From positions 2,914,001 to 2,978,000 of the forward strand of contig NZ_JAPEPI010000001.1 in the NCBI RefSeq assembly GCF_026340305.1: a stretch of 64,000 bases of DNA. Direction: 5' to 3'. The notes below the pieces were generated by a model, which saw only the letters and a list, made by a program, of their open reading frames with translations, searched no databases and was not told the origin of the DNA. Numbering within the stretch: the first letter of the stretch is position 1; every line of letters starts with the position of its first letter. The DNA is from Streptomyces sp. NBC_01381 (lineage in GTDB: Bacteria; Actinomycetota; Actinomycetes; Streptomycetales; Streptomycetaceae). Shown piece by piece: positions 44,791 through 53,655 of the stretch. Made by a program: the position numbers and the translations under genes.

Positions 44791-45164
44791 AGCAGGGCGG
44801 CCAGCGTTTCGGCGAACTCGACCGGTTCGACCGGAAGGGTCACCGCCGCCTCCGCGCGGCTCCAGGTGGCGAGCCAGGCGTCCTGCGGGCGCCCCATGAG
44901 CAGGAGCACCGGCGGGCAATGGAAGATCTCGTCCTTGAGCTGACGGCAGACCCCCATGCCGCCGACGGGCGTGGCCTCGCCGTCGAGCACGCAGACGTCG
45001 ATGCCGCCCCGGTCGAGTTCCTTCAGCACGGCGGGCAGCGTCGCGCACTCGATGAACTCGACCGCGGGGACGTCCGCAGCCGGCTTGCGTCCGGTGGCCA
45101 ACCGGACCTGCTCGCGGGTGCTCGCGTTGTCGCTGTAGACCAGCACCGTGGCGGTCGGCTGCAT
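44763..45164 (-). CDS. Atypical receiver-domain protein without output domain
   Basis: This 133-aa single-domain protein has the CheY-like alternation of strands and helices. It has a candidate phosphorylation site Asp61 in VCVLDGEATP. The acidic pair after strand 1 is reduced to one Asp (YSDNA), and the conserved Lys before the last loop is replaced (TLPVEP), so classical phosphorylation-dependent switching is doubtful. It lies between the ctaCDF/ldt block and ctaE, divergent from ctaE; a link to respiration is only positional. No partner kinase is adjacent. Confidence 0.82.
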   Translation of the reverse strand: MQPTATVLVYSDNASTREQVRLATGRKPAADVPAVEFIECATLPAVLKELDRGGIDVCVLDGEATPVGGMGVCRQLKDEIFHCPPVLLLMGRPQDAWLATWSRAEAAVTLPVEPVEFAETLAALLRVRPAVQA

Positions 45165-45332
45165 TGTTCCTCCGCTTCGTTGAGGGGCTCTCGGCCGGGG
45201 ACCGATGCGCGGATGCTACTCCTCCGGACACCCCGTCAACAGCGGTTCGGACAGCCCTTCGATGGGCCATACGGGCAGGACACACCCCGTAGACACTCCG
45301 AACGGCACCCCCCGGGGTGAGGGCGGGATAAG

Positions 45333-45353
45333 CGACCGACATAATGTCGGTCG
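45333..45353. promoter_or_regulatory. Perfect 21-base palindrome containing the ctaE ATG
   Basis: CGACCGACAT and ATGTCGGTCG are exact inverted arms around one A. The ctaE ATG (45344-45346) forms the start of the right arm. No Shine-Dalgarno sequence is visible upstream. A TANNNT-type box (TAATGT, 45342-45347) precedes an in-frame GTG at 45353, which may be an alternative leaderless start. Confidence 0.65.
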
Positions 45354-45964
45354 TGGCGACAGCAACGACAGTAGATACCGGGCACGCGCACCCGCCGGTC
45401 AATCGACCGAACCTCACCAGCGTCGGAACCATCATCTGGCTCAGTTCCGAGCTGATGTTCTTCGCGGCCCTCTTCGCGATGTACTTCACCCTGCGATCGG
45501 TGACAGGTCCTGATCACTGGAAGGAAATGGCTTCGGCCCTCAACTTCCCGTTCTCGGCGACGAACACCACGATCCTGGTGCTCTCCTCCCTCACCTGTCA
45601 GCTCGGCGTATTCGCCGCCGAGCGCGGTGACGTGAAGAAGCTCCGGATGTGGTTCATCGTCACCTTCATCATGGGTGCGGTCTTCATCGGCGGTCAGGTG
45701 TACGAGTACACCGAGCTGGTCAAGCACGAGGGCCTCTCGCTCTCGTCCGACCCGTACGGCTCGGTCTTCTACCTGACCACCGGCTTCCACGGACTGCACG
45801 TGACAGGCGGTCTCATCGCCTTCCTGCTGGTCCTCGGCCGCACCTACGCGGCCAGGAGGTTCACCCACGAGCAGGCGACCGCAGCCATCGTCGTGTCCTA
45901 CTACTGGCACTTCGTCGATGTTGTCTGGATCGGTCTTTTTGCCACGATCTACATGATCAAGTAG
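45344..45964 (+). CDS. ctaE: Cytochrome c oxidase (aa3) subunit III
   Basis: This 206-aa subunit has five membrane helices and stabilises the proton-pumping core. Motifs [15 protein letters not shown] (helix 1) and [10 protein letters not shown] with [11 protein letters not shown] near the end are family hallmarks. It begins the ctaE-qcrC-qcrA-qcrB cluster. The ATG at 45344 is the conventional start; GTG at 45353 in the same frame gives a protein 3 residues shorter. The start lies in a perfect palindrome, and qcrC follows after 63 bp. Confidence 0.95.
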   Translation: MSVVATATTVDTGHAHPPVNRPNLTSVGTIIWLSSELMFFAALFAMYFTLRSVTGPDHWKEMASALNFPFSATNTTILVLSSLTCQLGVFAAERGDVKKLRMWFIVTFIMGAVFIGGQVYEYTELVKHEGLSLSSDPYGSVFYLTTGFHGLHVTGGLIAFLLVLGRTYAARRFTHEQATAAIVVSYYWHFVDVVWIGLFATIYMIK

Positions 45965-46027
45965 CCGGGCCCGAACCCGAACCATTCCGAAGCATCGACG
46001 CAGAAGATCCTGACACCGGGGTAATCC

Positions 46028-46837
46028 GTGAAAAAGCTCTCCGCACGACGACGCCACCCGCTGGCGGCGATCGTCGTCCTACTCCTCGCGCTGGCGGCCA
46101 CCGGGGGGCTGTACGCCGCGTTCGCACCCGCGGACAAGGCGCAGGCCGACGACACCGCCCAGTCCCTCGCCATCGACGAGGGCAAGAAGCTCTACTCCGT
46201 TGGCTGCTCCAGCTGCCACGGAACCGGCGGTCAGGGGTCCTCCGACGGTCCGAGCCTGGTGGGCGTCGGCGCCGCCGCCGTTGACTTCCAGGTCAGCACC
46301 GGCCGCATGCCGCTCCAGCAGCCGGGCGCCCAGGCGCCGAAGAAGAAGGCCATCTACAACCAGGCCCAGGTCGACCAGCTCGCGGCGTACATCGCCTCGC
46401 TGGGCGCCGGACCGAACATCCCCACCGAGAAGCAGTACAGCCCGGACGGGGCGGACATCGCCAAGGGTGGCGAGCTGTTCCGCACCAACTGCGCGCAGTG
46501 CCACAACTTCACCGGTGAGGGCGGCGCGTTGACGAACGGCAAGTTCGCCCCGTCGTTGGAGGATGTCTCCCCGAAGCACATCTACGAGGCCATGGAGACC
46601 GGCCCGCAGAACATGCCGTCCTTCCCCGAGACGATCATGCCGGAGAAGAACAAAAAGGACATCATCGCGTACCTCGACGCGGTCAACGGCGAAGAGACCG
46701 AGAGCCCCGGCGGCCTCTCGCTGGGCGGCCTCGGTCCGGTCAGTGAAGGCCTGTTCGGCTGGATCTTCGGCCTCGGCTCGCTGATCGCGGTCGCCGTGTG
46801 GGTCGCCGCTCGGACCGCAAAGGCCAAGAAGTCATGA
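46028..46837 (+). CDS. qcrC: Cytochrome bc1 complex diheme cytochrome c subunit
   Basis: This 269-aa protein carries two covalent c-type hemes on CSSCH and CAQCH and passes electrons from the bc1 complex directly to CuA of the oxidase, replacing a soluble cytochrome c. It has an N-terminal membrane helix (about 12-35) and a C-terminal one (about 240-263), with axial Met candidates in the heme domains. The GTG start is weakly served by a G-rich stretch. The stop overlaps the qcrA start. Confidence 0.96.
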   Translation: MKKLSARRRHPLAAIVVLLLALAATGGLYAAFAPADKAQADDTAQSLAIDEGKKLYSVGCSSCHGTGGQGSSDGPSLVGVGAAAVDFQVSTGRMPLQQPGAQAPKKKAIYNQAQVDQLAAYIASLGAGPNIPTEKQYSPDGADIAKGGELFRTNCAQCHNFTGEGGALTNGKFAPSLEDVSPKHIYEAMETGPQNMPSFPETIMPEKNKKDIIAYLDAVNGEETESPGGLSLGGLGPVSEGLFGWIFGLGSLIAVAVWVAARTAKAKKS

Positions 46838-47892
46838 GTAGCCAAGAGAATCCAGAAGAGAACCTGCCCAGCGTGCAGGAAGCCGAGCACAGCCCGGTAG
46901 CGGTCGCGGACGAGAAGAACCCGTTCGCCGACCCGGGGCTGCCGCCCCACGAGCATCGCGTCCAGGACATCGACGAGAAGGCAGCCCGGCGCTCCGAGCG
47001 CGCGGTCGCCTTCATGTTCCTGCTCTCGATGCTGGCCACGGTCGGCTTCATCGCCTCGTTCGTGGCCTTCCCGGTCGACCAGAGCGTCTACATCTGGCCG
47101 ATCGGCCGCATCAGCGCGCTCAACTTCTCCCTGGGGATGACCCTCGGCATCGCCCTCTTCTGCATCGGCGCGGGAGCGGTCCACTGGGCCCGCACCCTGA
47201 TGTCCGACGTGGAGGTCGCCGACGAGCGGCACCCCATCGCCGCCGAGCCCGAGGTCAAGGCCAAGGTCATGGCCGACTTCAAGGCCGGCGCCGAGGAGTC
47301 GCAGTTCGGCCGCCGCAAGCTGATCCGCAACACGATGTTCGGCGCGCTGGCCATGGTGCCGCTCTCCGGCATCGTCCTGCTGCGTGACCTCGGTCCGCTG
47401 CCCGAGGACAAGTTGCGGCACACCCTGTGGGGCAAGGGCAAGCTGCTCGTGAACATGAACACGAACGAGCCGCTGCGCCCCGCGGACGTCTCGGTCGGTT
47501 CGCTGACCTTCGCCAAGCCCGAGGGCCTGGAGGAGCACGACCACGACTTCCAGGTGCAGATCGCCAAGGCGGCCCTGATGATCGTCCGGATCCAGCCGGA
47601 CAACATCAAGGACAAGCGCGAGCTCGACTGGTCGCACGACGGCATCGTCGCCTACTCCAAGATCTGCACCCACGTGGGTTGCCCGATCTCCCTGTACGAG
47701 CAGCAGACGCACCACGTCCTCTGCCCGTGCCACCAGTCCACCTTCGACCTCTCCGACGGTGCCCGAGTGATCTTCGGCCCGGCCGGTCACGCACTGCCGC
47801 AGCTGCGCATCGGCGTGAACGACGAGGGCTACCTCGAGGCGCTCGGCGACTTCGAAGAGCCCGTCGGTCCTGCATTCTGGGAGCGCGGATGA
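46834..47892 (+). CDS. qcrA: Cytochrome bc1 complex Rieske iron-sulfur subunit
   Basis: This 352-aa protein has three predicted N-terminal helices (about 52-75, 90-112 and 165-185), as in actinobacterial QcrA, and a C-terminal Rieske domain with the [2Fe-2S] ligands in CTHVGCPIS and CPCHQS. It oxidises menaquinol and reduces QcrC. ATGA overlaps with the qcrC stop and the qcrB start indicate one operon. Confidence 0.96.
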   Translation: MSSQENPEENLPSVQEAEHSPVAVADEKNPFADPGLPPHEHRVQDIDEKAARRSERAVAFMFLLSMLATVGFIASFVAFPVDQSVYIWPIGRISALNFSLGMTLGIALFCIGAGAVHWARTLMSDVEVADERHPIAAEPEVKAKVMADFKAGAEESQFGRRKLIRNTMFGALAMVPLSGIVLLRDLGPLPEDKLRHTLWGKGKLLVNMNTNEPLRPADVSVGSLTFAKPEGLEEHDHDFQVQIAKAALMIVRIQPDNIKDKRELDWSHDGIVAYSKICTHVGCPISLYEQQTHHVLCPCHQSTFDLSDGARVIFGPAGHALPQLRIGVNDEGYLEALGDFEEPVGPAFWERG

Positions 47893-49520
47893 GCACTTCG
47901 GCGAACGACAACCGCAAGAAGGAGGCGCCCGCCGGTGAGCGGGTCGCCGACTGGGCCGACGGCCGCCTGGGGATCTATTCCCTGGCCAAGGCCAACATGC
48001 GCAAGATCTTCCCGGACCACTGGTCCTTCATGCTGGGTGAGGTCGCGCTCTACAGCTTCATCATCATCATCCTCACGGGTGTGTATCTGACGCTGTTCTT
48101 CCACCCGTCGATGAACGAGGTGGAGTACCACGGCAGCTACGTCCCGCTGCAGGGACAGCTGATGTCCGAGGCGTTCAACTCGACCATGCACATCAGCTTC
48201 GATGTGCGCGGTGGTCTGCTGATCCGGCAGATCCACCACTGGGCGGCGCTGATCTTCCTCGCGGCGATGTTCGTGCACATGATGCGCGTCTTCTTCACGG
48301 GTGCCTTCCGCAAGCCCCGTGAGGTCAACTGGATCTTCGGCTTCCTGCTGCTCGTCCTCGGCATGTTCACCGGCTTCACCGGTTACTCGCTCCCGGACGA
48401 CCTGCTCTCCGGCACCGGTGTCCGCTTCATGCAGGGCGCGATCCTGTCCGTACCGATCGTCGGTACGTACCTGTCGATGTTCCTGTTCGGCGGGGAGTTC
48501 CCCGGCGGCGACTTCGTGGCCCGGTTCTACTCGGTCCACATCCTGCTGCTGCCCGGCATCATGATGGGCCTCCTGGTGGCCCACCTGATCCTGGTCTTCT
48601 TCCACAAGCACACGCAGTTCGCGGGCCCCGGCAGGACCGAGAAGAACGTCGTCGGCATGCCGCTGCTCCCGGTCTACATGGCCAAGGCCGGAGGCTTCTT
48701 CTTCCTGGTCTTCGGCGTCATCGCGGCCATCTCGGCGATCGCCACGATCAACCCGATCTGGGCTCTCGGCCCATACCGTCCGGACCAGGTCTCCACCGGA
48801 GCCCAGCCCGACTGGTACATGGGCTTCTCCGAGGGCCTGATCCGGTTCATGCCGGGCTGGGAGATCAATCTCTGGGGTCACACGCTCGTCCTGGGTGTGT
48901 TCATCCCGCTGATCATCTTCCCGTTGGTCCTGGTCGCGATCGCGGTCTACCCGTTCATCGAGTCCTGGGTCACCGGCGACAAGCGCGAGCACCACATCCT
49001 GGACCGCCCACGCAACGTCCCGACCCGTACGGCCTTCGGTGTCGCATGGCTGTCCTGGTACTTCGTGCTGCTCATCGGCGGCGGAAACGACCTGTGGGCC
49101 ACGCACTTCCACCTGTCGATCAACTCGATCACCTGGTTCGTGCGGATCGCCTTCTTCGTCTTCCCGGTGCTGGCGTTCATCATCACCAAGCGGATCTGCC
49201 TGGGTCTGCAGCGGCGCGACAAGGACAAGGTGCTGCACGGGCGCGAGTCCGGCATCATCAAGCGCCTGCCGCACGGTGAGTTCATCGAGGTCCACGAGCC
49301 GCTCAACCAGGAGCAGCTGCACACGCTCACCGCGCACGAGCAGTACGTGCCGGTCGAGATCGGCCCGACGGTCGACGAGAACGGTGTCGAGCGCAAGGTG
49401 TCCGGTTCGCAGAAGCTCCGGGCCAAGCTCTCGAAGGGCTACTTCGGGGAAGAGAGCCAGATCCCCAAGCCCACCGTCGAGGAGTACAAGGAGATCACGA
49501 GCGGCCACGGCCACCACTGA
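47889..49520 (+). CDS. qcrB: Cytochrome bc1 complex cytochrome b subunit
   Basis: This 543-aa membrane subunit holds two b hemes and the quinol sites and is the target of drugs such as telacebec in mycobacteria. It has paired His ligands in IRQIHHWAALIF and FYSVHILLLPGIMMGLLVAHL, and the PEWY-like motif appears as QPDWYMGFSEG. A long soluble C-terminal extension (about 430-543) is actinobacterial. It is the last gene of the operon, with a terminator 41 bases downstream. Confidence 0.96.
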   Translation: MSTSANDNRKKEAPAGERVADWADGRLGIYSLAKANMRKIFPDHWSFMLGEVALYSFIIIILTGVYLTLFFHPSMNEVEYHGSYVPLQGQLMSEAFNSTMHISFDVRGGLLIRQIHHWAALIFLAAMFVHMMRVFFTGAFRKPREVNWIFGFLLLVLGMFTGFTGYSLPDDLLSGTGVRFMQGAILSVPIVGTYLSMFLFGGEFPGGDFVARFYSVHILLLPGIMMGLLVAHLILVFFHKHTQFAGPGRTEKNVVGMPLLPVYMAKAGGFFFLVFGVIAAISAIATINPIWALGPYRPDQVSTGAQPDWYMGFSEGLIRFMPGWEINLWGHTLVLGVFIPLIIFPLVLVAIAVYPFIESWVTGDKREHHILDRPRNVPTRTAFGVAWLSWYFVLLIGGGNDLWATHFHLSINSITWFVRIAFFVFPVLAFIITKRICLGLQRRDKDKVLHGRESGIIKRLPHGEFIEVHEPLNQEQLHTLTAHEQYVPVEIGPTVDENGVERKVSGSQKLRAKLSKGYFGEESQIPKPTVEEYKEITSGHGHH

Positions 49521-49561
49521 TCCCTGAGCTCACAGAGCTCTGACCACAAGGTCGCCACGGC

Positions 49562-49595
49562 AAGAGCCCCGTCCATTGCGCGGACGGGGCTCTTT
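49562..49595. terminator. Terminator of the ctaE-qcrCAB operon
   Basis: Perfect arms AAGAGCCCCGTCC and GGACGGGGCTCTT flank a 7-base loop and end in a short T run. Confidence 0.92.
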
Positions 49596-49655
49596 GCCGT
49601 CCCCGCACCTGGATAGGGTGTCCTTGGCCCATTTATACGAACTCAGGAGCGGCAG

Positions 49656-50720
49656 ATGAGCGCTGTGACCCCCGCAGGAGGCAATACCGCGGCGGGCCGT
49701 TCCTGGCCCGACGTACTGAACGGTCTGCTCGACGGGCGCGACCAGAGCGCCGACGACACCGCCTGGGCCATGGACCGCATCATGCGCGGCGAGGCCACCG
49801 ACGCGCAGATCGCCGGCTTCGTGGTGGCGCTGCGCGCCAAGGGCGAGACGGTCGAGGAGATCTCCGGTCTCGTACGCGCCATGTATGAGCACGCCAATGT
49901 GATCAAGGTGCCCGGCGAGACCGTCGACATCGTCGGCACCGGTGGCGACGGCGCCAAGACCGTCAACATCTCCACGATGTCCGCGATCGTCATCGCCGGC
50001 GCGGGCGCGAAGGTCGTCAAGCACGGCAACCGCGCCGCGTCGTCGGCCAGCGGCGCCTCCGACGTGCTCGAGAAGCTCGGCGTGAACCTGGAGCTCACGC
50101 CGCAGCGGGTCGTCGAGGTCGTGGAGGAGGCGGGCATCACCTTCTGCTTCGCGGTGAAGTTCCACCCGGCGCTGCGGTACGCGGGCGCCGCGCGCGGCCA
50201 GCTGGGCATCCGGACCGTGTTCAACCTGCTCGGTCCGCTCACCAACCCGGCCAGGGTGCGGGCCCAGGCGGTCGGCGTCGCCGACCCGCGGATGGCGCCC
50301 GTGGTGGCCGGTGTCTTCGCCGAGCGCGGGCATTCCTCGCTCGTCTTCCGCGGCGACGACGGGCTCGACGAGCTGACGACGACGTCGACCTCCCGGGTCT
50401 GGGTGGTGCGTGACGGAGCCGTGCGCGAGGAGGCCTTCGACCCGCGCGACGTCGGGATCGACCTGGTGCCCATCGAGGCGCTGCGGGGTGCCGACGCCTC
50501 GTACAACGCGGAGGTCGCGCGGCGGCTGCTCGACGGGGAGACCGGGCCCGTGCGGGACGCGGTGCTGCTCAACTCGGCGGCGGCGCTCGTGGCCCTCTCG
50601 CCGGGCGAGGGGAGCCTCGTGGAGGAGATCCGGGCCGGCATGGTCAGGGCGGCCGAGTCCATCGACTCCGGGGCCGCGAAGAAGGCCCTGGAGCGCTGGG
50701 TGGCGGCCAGCAACCGCTGA
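49656..50720 (+). CDS. trpD: Anthranilate phosphoribosyltransferase
   Basis: TrpD transfers phosphoribose from PRPP to anthranilate in tryptophan synthesis. The 354-aa protein has the PRPP motif [24 protein letters not shown] and the [19 protein letters not shown] segment. AGGAG lies 6 bases before the ATG. It stands alone, away from other trp genes. It sits next to the qcr operon in mycobacteria too. A terminator follows, so it is separate from the SAM-IV leader. Confidence 0.96.
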   Translation: MSAVTPAGGNTAAGRSWPDVLNGLLDGRDQSADDTAWAMDRIMRGEATDAQIAGFVVALRAKGETVEEISGLVRAMYEHANVIKVPGETVDIVGTGGDGAKTVNISTMSAIVIAGAGAKVVKHGNRAASSASGASDVLEKLGVNLELTPQRVVEVVEEAGITFCFAVKFHPALRYAGAARGQLGIRTVFNLLGPLTNPARVRAQAVGVADPRMAPVVAGVFAERGHSSLVFRGDDGLDELTTTSTSRVWVVRDGAVREEAFDPRDVGIDLVPIEALRGADASYNAEVARRLLDGETGPVRDAVLLNSAAALVALSPGEGSLVEEIRAGMVRAAESIDSGAAKKALERWVAASNR

Positions 50721-50741
50721 CGCGGGCCCCGAATGTGACCC

Positions 50742-50772
50742 AAGGCGCAGTCCGGATTCTGGACTGCGCCTT
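50742..50772. terminator. Terminator of trpD
   Basis: Perfect 12-bp arms AAGGCGCAGTCC and GGACTGCGCCTT flank a 7-base loop. Confidence 0.9.
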
Positions 50773-50803
50773 GCGCGTCGAAGATCATGTGGCAAGATGC
50801 TCA

Positions 50804-50925
50804 ACAGGTCATGAGTGACAGCGATTAGGCCCCGGCTTGCTGTCCGGCAACCCTCCGTCCGTGGCGGGGTGCCCCGGGTGAAGACCAGGCCGTACGCAGC
50901 AAGGCGTATGGCAAGCGCGGACCCC
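50804..50925 (+). promoter_or_regulatory. SAM-IV riboswitch
   Basis: The sequence from AGGTCATGAGTG to GGGTGAAGACC matches my memory of the SAM-IV aptamer, an actinobacterial S-adenosylmethionine riboswitch. Landmarks are GGTC (50807-50810) pairing with GACC (50883-50886) as P1, CGGCTTGCTGTCCGGCAACC in the core, GGCGGGGTGCCCCGGGTG, and the 3' stem CGTACGC/GGCGTATG typical of this class. It precedes a class V aminotransferase gene, consistent with SAM control of sulfur metabolism. A covariance search with the Rfam SAM-IV model would settle it. Confidence 0.85.
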
Positions 50926-50944
50926 TCGCGATCACCAGGGGTCC
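50919..50944 (+). promoter_or_regulatory. Hairpin in the SAM-IV expression platform
   Basis: GGACCCCT and AGGGGTCC pair perfectly around a 10-base loop just after the aptamer. The next segment, TCCTCGAGGGA (50948-50958), can pair TCCTC with the GAGGGA ribosome-binding site of the short leader ORF, so the platform may switch access to that site. Confidence 0.5.
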
Positions 50945-50966
50945 TGGTCCTCGAGGGAGCAGTCTC

Positions 50967-50987
50967 GTGAGCAAGCGAATGCGATAG
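50967..50987 (+). CDS. Six-codon leader ORF between the SAM-IV aptamer and the aminotransferase gene
   Basis: GTG AGC AAG CGA ATG CGA TAG encodes MSKRMR. A good ribosome-binding sequence GAGGGAG ends 7 bases upstream. It lies 112 bases before the aminotransferase start and is too short to have an enzymatic role; a regulatory leader peptide is possible. Real translation is not proven. Confidence 0.4.
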   Translation: MSKRMR

Positions 50988-51099
50988 GGCTTTCCGGCCC
51001 CTTTTCCGCACCCCCCTTTTCTTTTCATCACTGCACCGCCCTGCGTGTCGCACGGGCGTCGCTGCAGTGAACTCGCCTGCCTTCCCACGGGAGTTCGCC

Positions 51100-52470
51100 A
51101 TGTCTGTTTCCGCCGTCGCCGCCGACTCGTCCGTCTGTGCCCCCCTCGCCGTCCTCGGCCGGGACGTCACCGTGCCGCTCGTCACCGGTGGCGAGGTGAC
51201 CTACGCCGCGCTCGACTACGCGGCGAGCGCGCCCGCGCTGCAGCGGGTGTGGGACGACGTGGCCGCGTACGCGCCGTACTACGGCAGCGTGCACCGCGGG
51301 GCCGGGTATCTGTCGCAGCTCTCCACCGACCTGTTCGAGAACAGCCGGGTCACCGTCGCCGAGTTCCTCGACTGCCGTGAGGGCGACCAGGTCGTCTTCA
51401 CGCGGTCGACCACCGACTCGCTCAACCTGCTCGCCGCCGCGCTGCCCGCCGACTGCCAGGTCTTCGTCTTCGAGACCGAGCACCACGCCTCGCTGCTGCC
51501 CTGGCGCGACGCCCGCGTGACGTACCTGAACGCGCCGCGCACCGCCGACCAGGCCGTCGCCACCCTGGAGCGCGCTCTCGCCGACCGCGACCCCTACGGG
51601 CCCGCCCTGGTCTGCGTGACCGGCGCGTCGAATGTCACCGGTGAGCTGTGGCCGGTGAAGGAGCTGGCCGCCGCCGCCCACGCGCACGGCGCCCGCATCG
51701 TCCTGGACGCCGCGCAGCTCGCACCCCATCACCCCGTCTCCGTACGTGAGTTGGACGTCGACTGGGTCGCGTTCTCCGGTCACAAGCTGTACGCGCCCTT
51801 CGGCTCGGGCGTCCTCGCGGGCCGCTCCGACTGGCTTCAGGAGGCCGAGCCCTACCTCGCCGGCGGCGGCGCATCGCGGAAGGTCGCGCGGCGCACGGAC
51901 GGCGGCGTGGACGTCGAGTGGCACGACACCGCCGCCCGGCACGAGGCCGGTTCGCCGAACGTCATCGGCGTGTACTCGATCGCCGCCGCCTGCAAGGCGC
52001 TGACCGAGGCGGGCTTCGACGAGCTCGTCGCCCGCGAGAACCACCTCATCGCCAAGGTCCGCGAGGGCCTCGCCGAGGTGCCCGCGGTGAAGGTGCTCTC
52101 GCTCTTCGGCGACGACGCCCCGCGCGTCGGCGTCATCTCGTTCGTCGTCGAGGGCTGGAACAGCTCGCACTTCGCCGCGGCGCTCTCCGCCGAGTACGGC
52201 ATCGGCGTACGCGACGGTCTCTTCTGCGCCCACCCGCTGGTGCGCACCCTGCTCGGCAGCGACCCGCAGACCCAGGGCGAGTGCGGTGCCCCCGAGGCCG
52301 CGCCCGGCGAGAAGTCGCTGAACGCGATCCGGGTGAGCTTCGGCGCCGGAACCCCGGACGAGCACGTCGAGCGTTTCGTGCGCGCCGTCAAGGAGCTGGT
52401 GGCGGACGGCGCGCGGTGGAACTACCGCACCGAGGACGGGCGTTGCGTGCCGGACACCACCGGGGCCTGA
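51100..52470 (+). CDS. Class V aminotransferase (cysteine desulfurase-like)
   Basis: This 456-aa PLP enzyme resembles the SufS/CsdB group. It has TEHHASLLPW, TGASNVTGELWP, VLDAAQLAPH and the PLP lysine in FSGHKLYAPFGSG. The C-terminal part has DGLFCAHPL, where Cys could carry a persulfide. SAM-riboswitch control points to a role in sulfur amino acid metabolism; the exact reaction is unknown. GGGAG lies 6 bases before the ATG at 51100. Its last 49 bases overlap the 3' end of the glycerate kinase gene on the other strand. Confidence 0.9.
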   Translation: MSVSAVAADSSVCAPLAVLGRDVTVPLVTGGEVTYAALDYAASAPALQRVWDDVAAYAPYYGSVHRGAGYLSQLSTDLFENSRVTVAEFLDCREGDQVVFTRSTTDSLNLLAAALPADCQVFVFETEHHASLLPWRDARVTYLNAPRTADQAVATLERALADRDPYGPALVCVTGASNVTGELWPVKELAAAAHAHGARIVLDAAQLAPHHPVSVRELDVDWVAFSGHKLYAPFGSGVLAGRSDWLQEAEPYLAGGGASRKVARRTDGGVDVEWHDTAARHEAGSPNVIGVYSIAAACKALTEAGFDELVARENHLIAKVREGLAEVPAVKVLSLFGDDAPRVGVISFVVEGWNSSHFAAALSAEYGIGVRDGLFCAHPLVRTLLGSDPQTQGECGAPEAAPGEKSLNAIRVSFGAGTPDEHVERFVRAVKELVADGARWNYRTEDGRCVPDTTGA

Positions 52471-53627
52471 GTCTTTGAGGACGGCAGCCGGGTGCCGATC
52501 TGGATCATCCGCAGGGCTCGCTCGGTCGCGTCGGTGAGGAACTCGCCGCCCCGGCCGAGCGCCTCCGTGAGCGAGACCGGGGCGGGCAGGATCGCGCTGT
52601 AGGCGTCCACGCCCGCCGCCCGCACATGGTGCGCGCCCTGGCCGATGGTGCCCGCGAGGACGAGCACCGGACGGCCCGACCGCTTGGCGCGCCTTGCCAC
52701 CTCGGCGGGGATCTTGCCGCGCGGCGTCTGGTGGTCGAGGGCGCCCTCGGCGGTGACGACGAGGTCGGCGCGGGCAAGCCGGGCGTCCAGGTCCAGGTGG
52801 TCGAGCAGGACGTCGAAGCGGGGGAGCAGCCGGGCGCCCAGCGCGGCGAGGCCGGCGCCGAGACCGCCGGATGCGCCCGTGCCGGGGCCGAGGGCGAGGT
52901 CCGCCGTGGCGTGCAGGTCGCGGGTGAGGATGTGCGCCCAGTGCTCAAGGGCGGCCGCGAGCACCTCGACCTGGGCGGGTGTGGCGCCCTTCTGGGGGCC
53001 GAAGACGCGGGCGACGCCGCGCTCGCCGGTCAGGACGTTGAAGGGGTTGCAGGCGACCCGGATCTCGGTGCCCTTCAGACGGGGGTCGAGGCCCGACGGG
53101 TCGATGCGGCTCAGGCGGGTCAACTCACGGCCGCCGTGCGGGAGTTCCCAGCCGTCCGCGTCCAGGAGCCGGGCGCCGAGCGCCTGCAGGGCGCCCGCGC
53201 CGCCGTCCGACGTTCCGGAGTCGCCGCAGCCCACCAGGATGCGGCGGGCCCCCGCGTCCAGGGCGGCGCCGATCAGCTCGCCGACGCCGTACGTCGTCGT
53301 GGCGCCCGGGTCGCGCAGATCGCGCGGGACCAGCGAGAGCCCGGCCACCGCCGCCATCTCGACGACCGCCGTGCCGTCGGGCAGTAGCGCGAAGTGCGTG
53401 CCGATCCGCTGGCCGACGGGCCCGGTGGCGGGCAGTGCGACCAGGCGGCCGCCGCCGGTGGCGGCCAGGGCGCGCGCGGTGCCCTCACCGCCGTCCACCA
53501 GGGGGATCAGATCGGTCACCGCGTGCGGGACGACACGGCGTACCCCTTCGGCGATGGCCTCGGCCGCGGAGTGCGCGGACAGGGACTCCTTGAAGCCGCT
53601 GGGGGCGATGGCGAAACGGGTCAGCAT
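52422..53627 (-). CDS. Glycerate kinase (GlxK/GarK family)
   Basis: This 401-aa enzyme phosphorylates D-glycerate. The start FAIAPSGFKESLSA matches the usual APDSFKxSLSA motif, with SG in place of DS. DGGEGT, GCGDSGTSDGGAGAL, GPQKGAT and GPGTGASGGLGAGL are in family order. The ATG at 53627 has GGAG 6 bases upstream, which favours it over the ATG at 53639. The C-terminal 25 residues are a poorly conserved tail that overlaps the aminotransferase gene. The SLC13 transporter gene is upstream on the same strand. Confidence 0.92.
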   Translation of the reverse strand: MLTRFAIAPSGFKESLSAHSAAEAIAEGVRRVVPHAVTDLIPLVDGGEGTARALAATGGGRLVALPATGPVGQRIGTHFALLPDGTAVVEMAAVAGLSLVPRDLRDPGATTTYGVGELIGAALDAGARRILVGCGDSGTSDGGAGALQALGARLLDADGWELPHGGRELTRLSRIDPSGLDPRLKGTEIRVACNPFNVLTGERGVARVFGPQKGATPAQVEVLAAALEHWAHILTRDLHATADLALGPGTGASGGLGAGLAALGARLLPRFDVLLDHLDLDARLARADLVVTAEGALDHQTPRGKIPAEVARRAKRSGRPVLVLAGTIGQGAHHVRAAGVDAYSAILPAPVSLTEALGRGGEFLTDATERALRMIQIGTRLPSSKTQAPVVSGTQRPSSVR

Positions 53628-53655
53628 GAGGGTCTCCATGGCAGAGGGAACTGAT

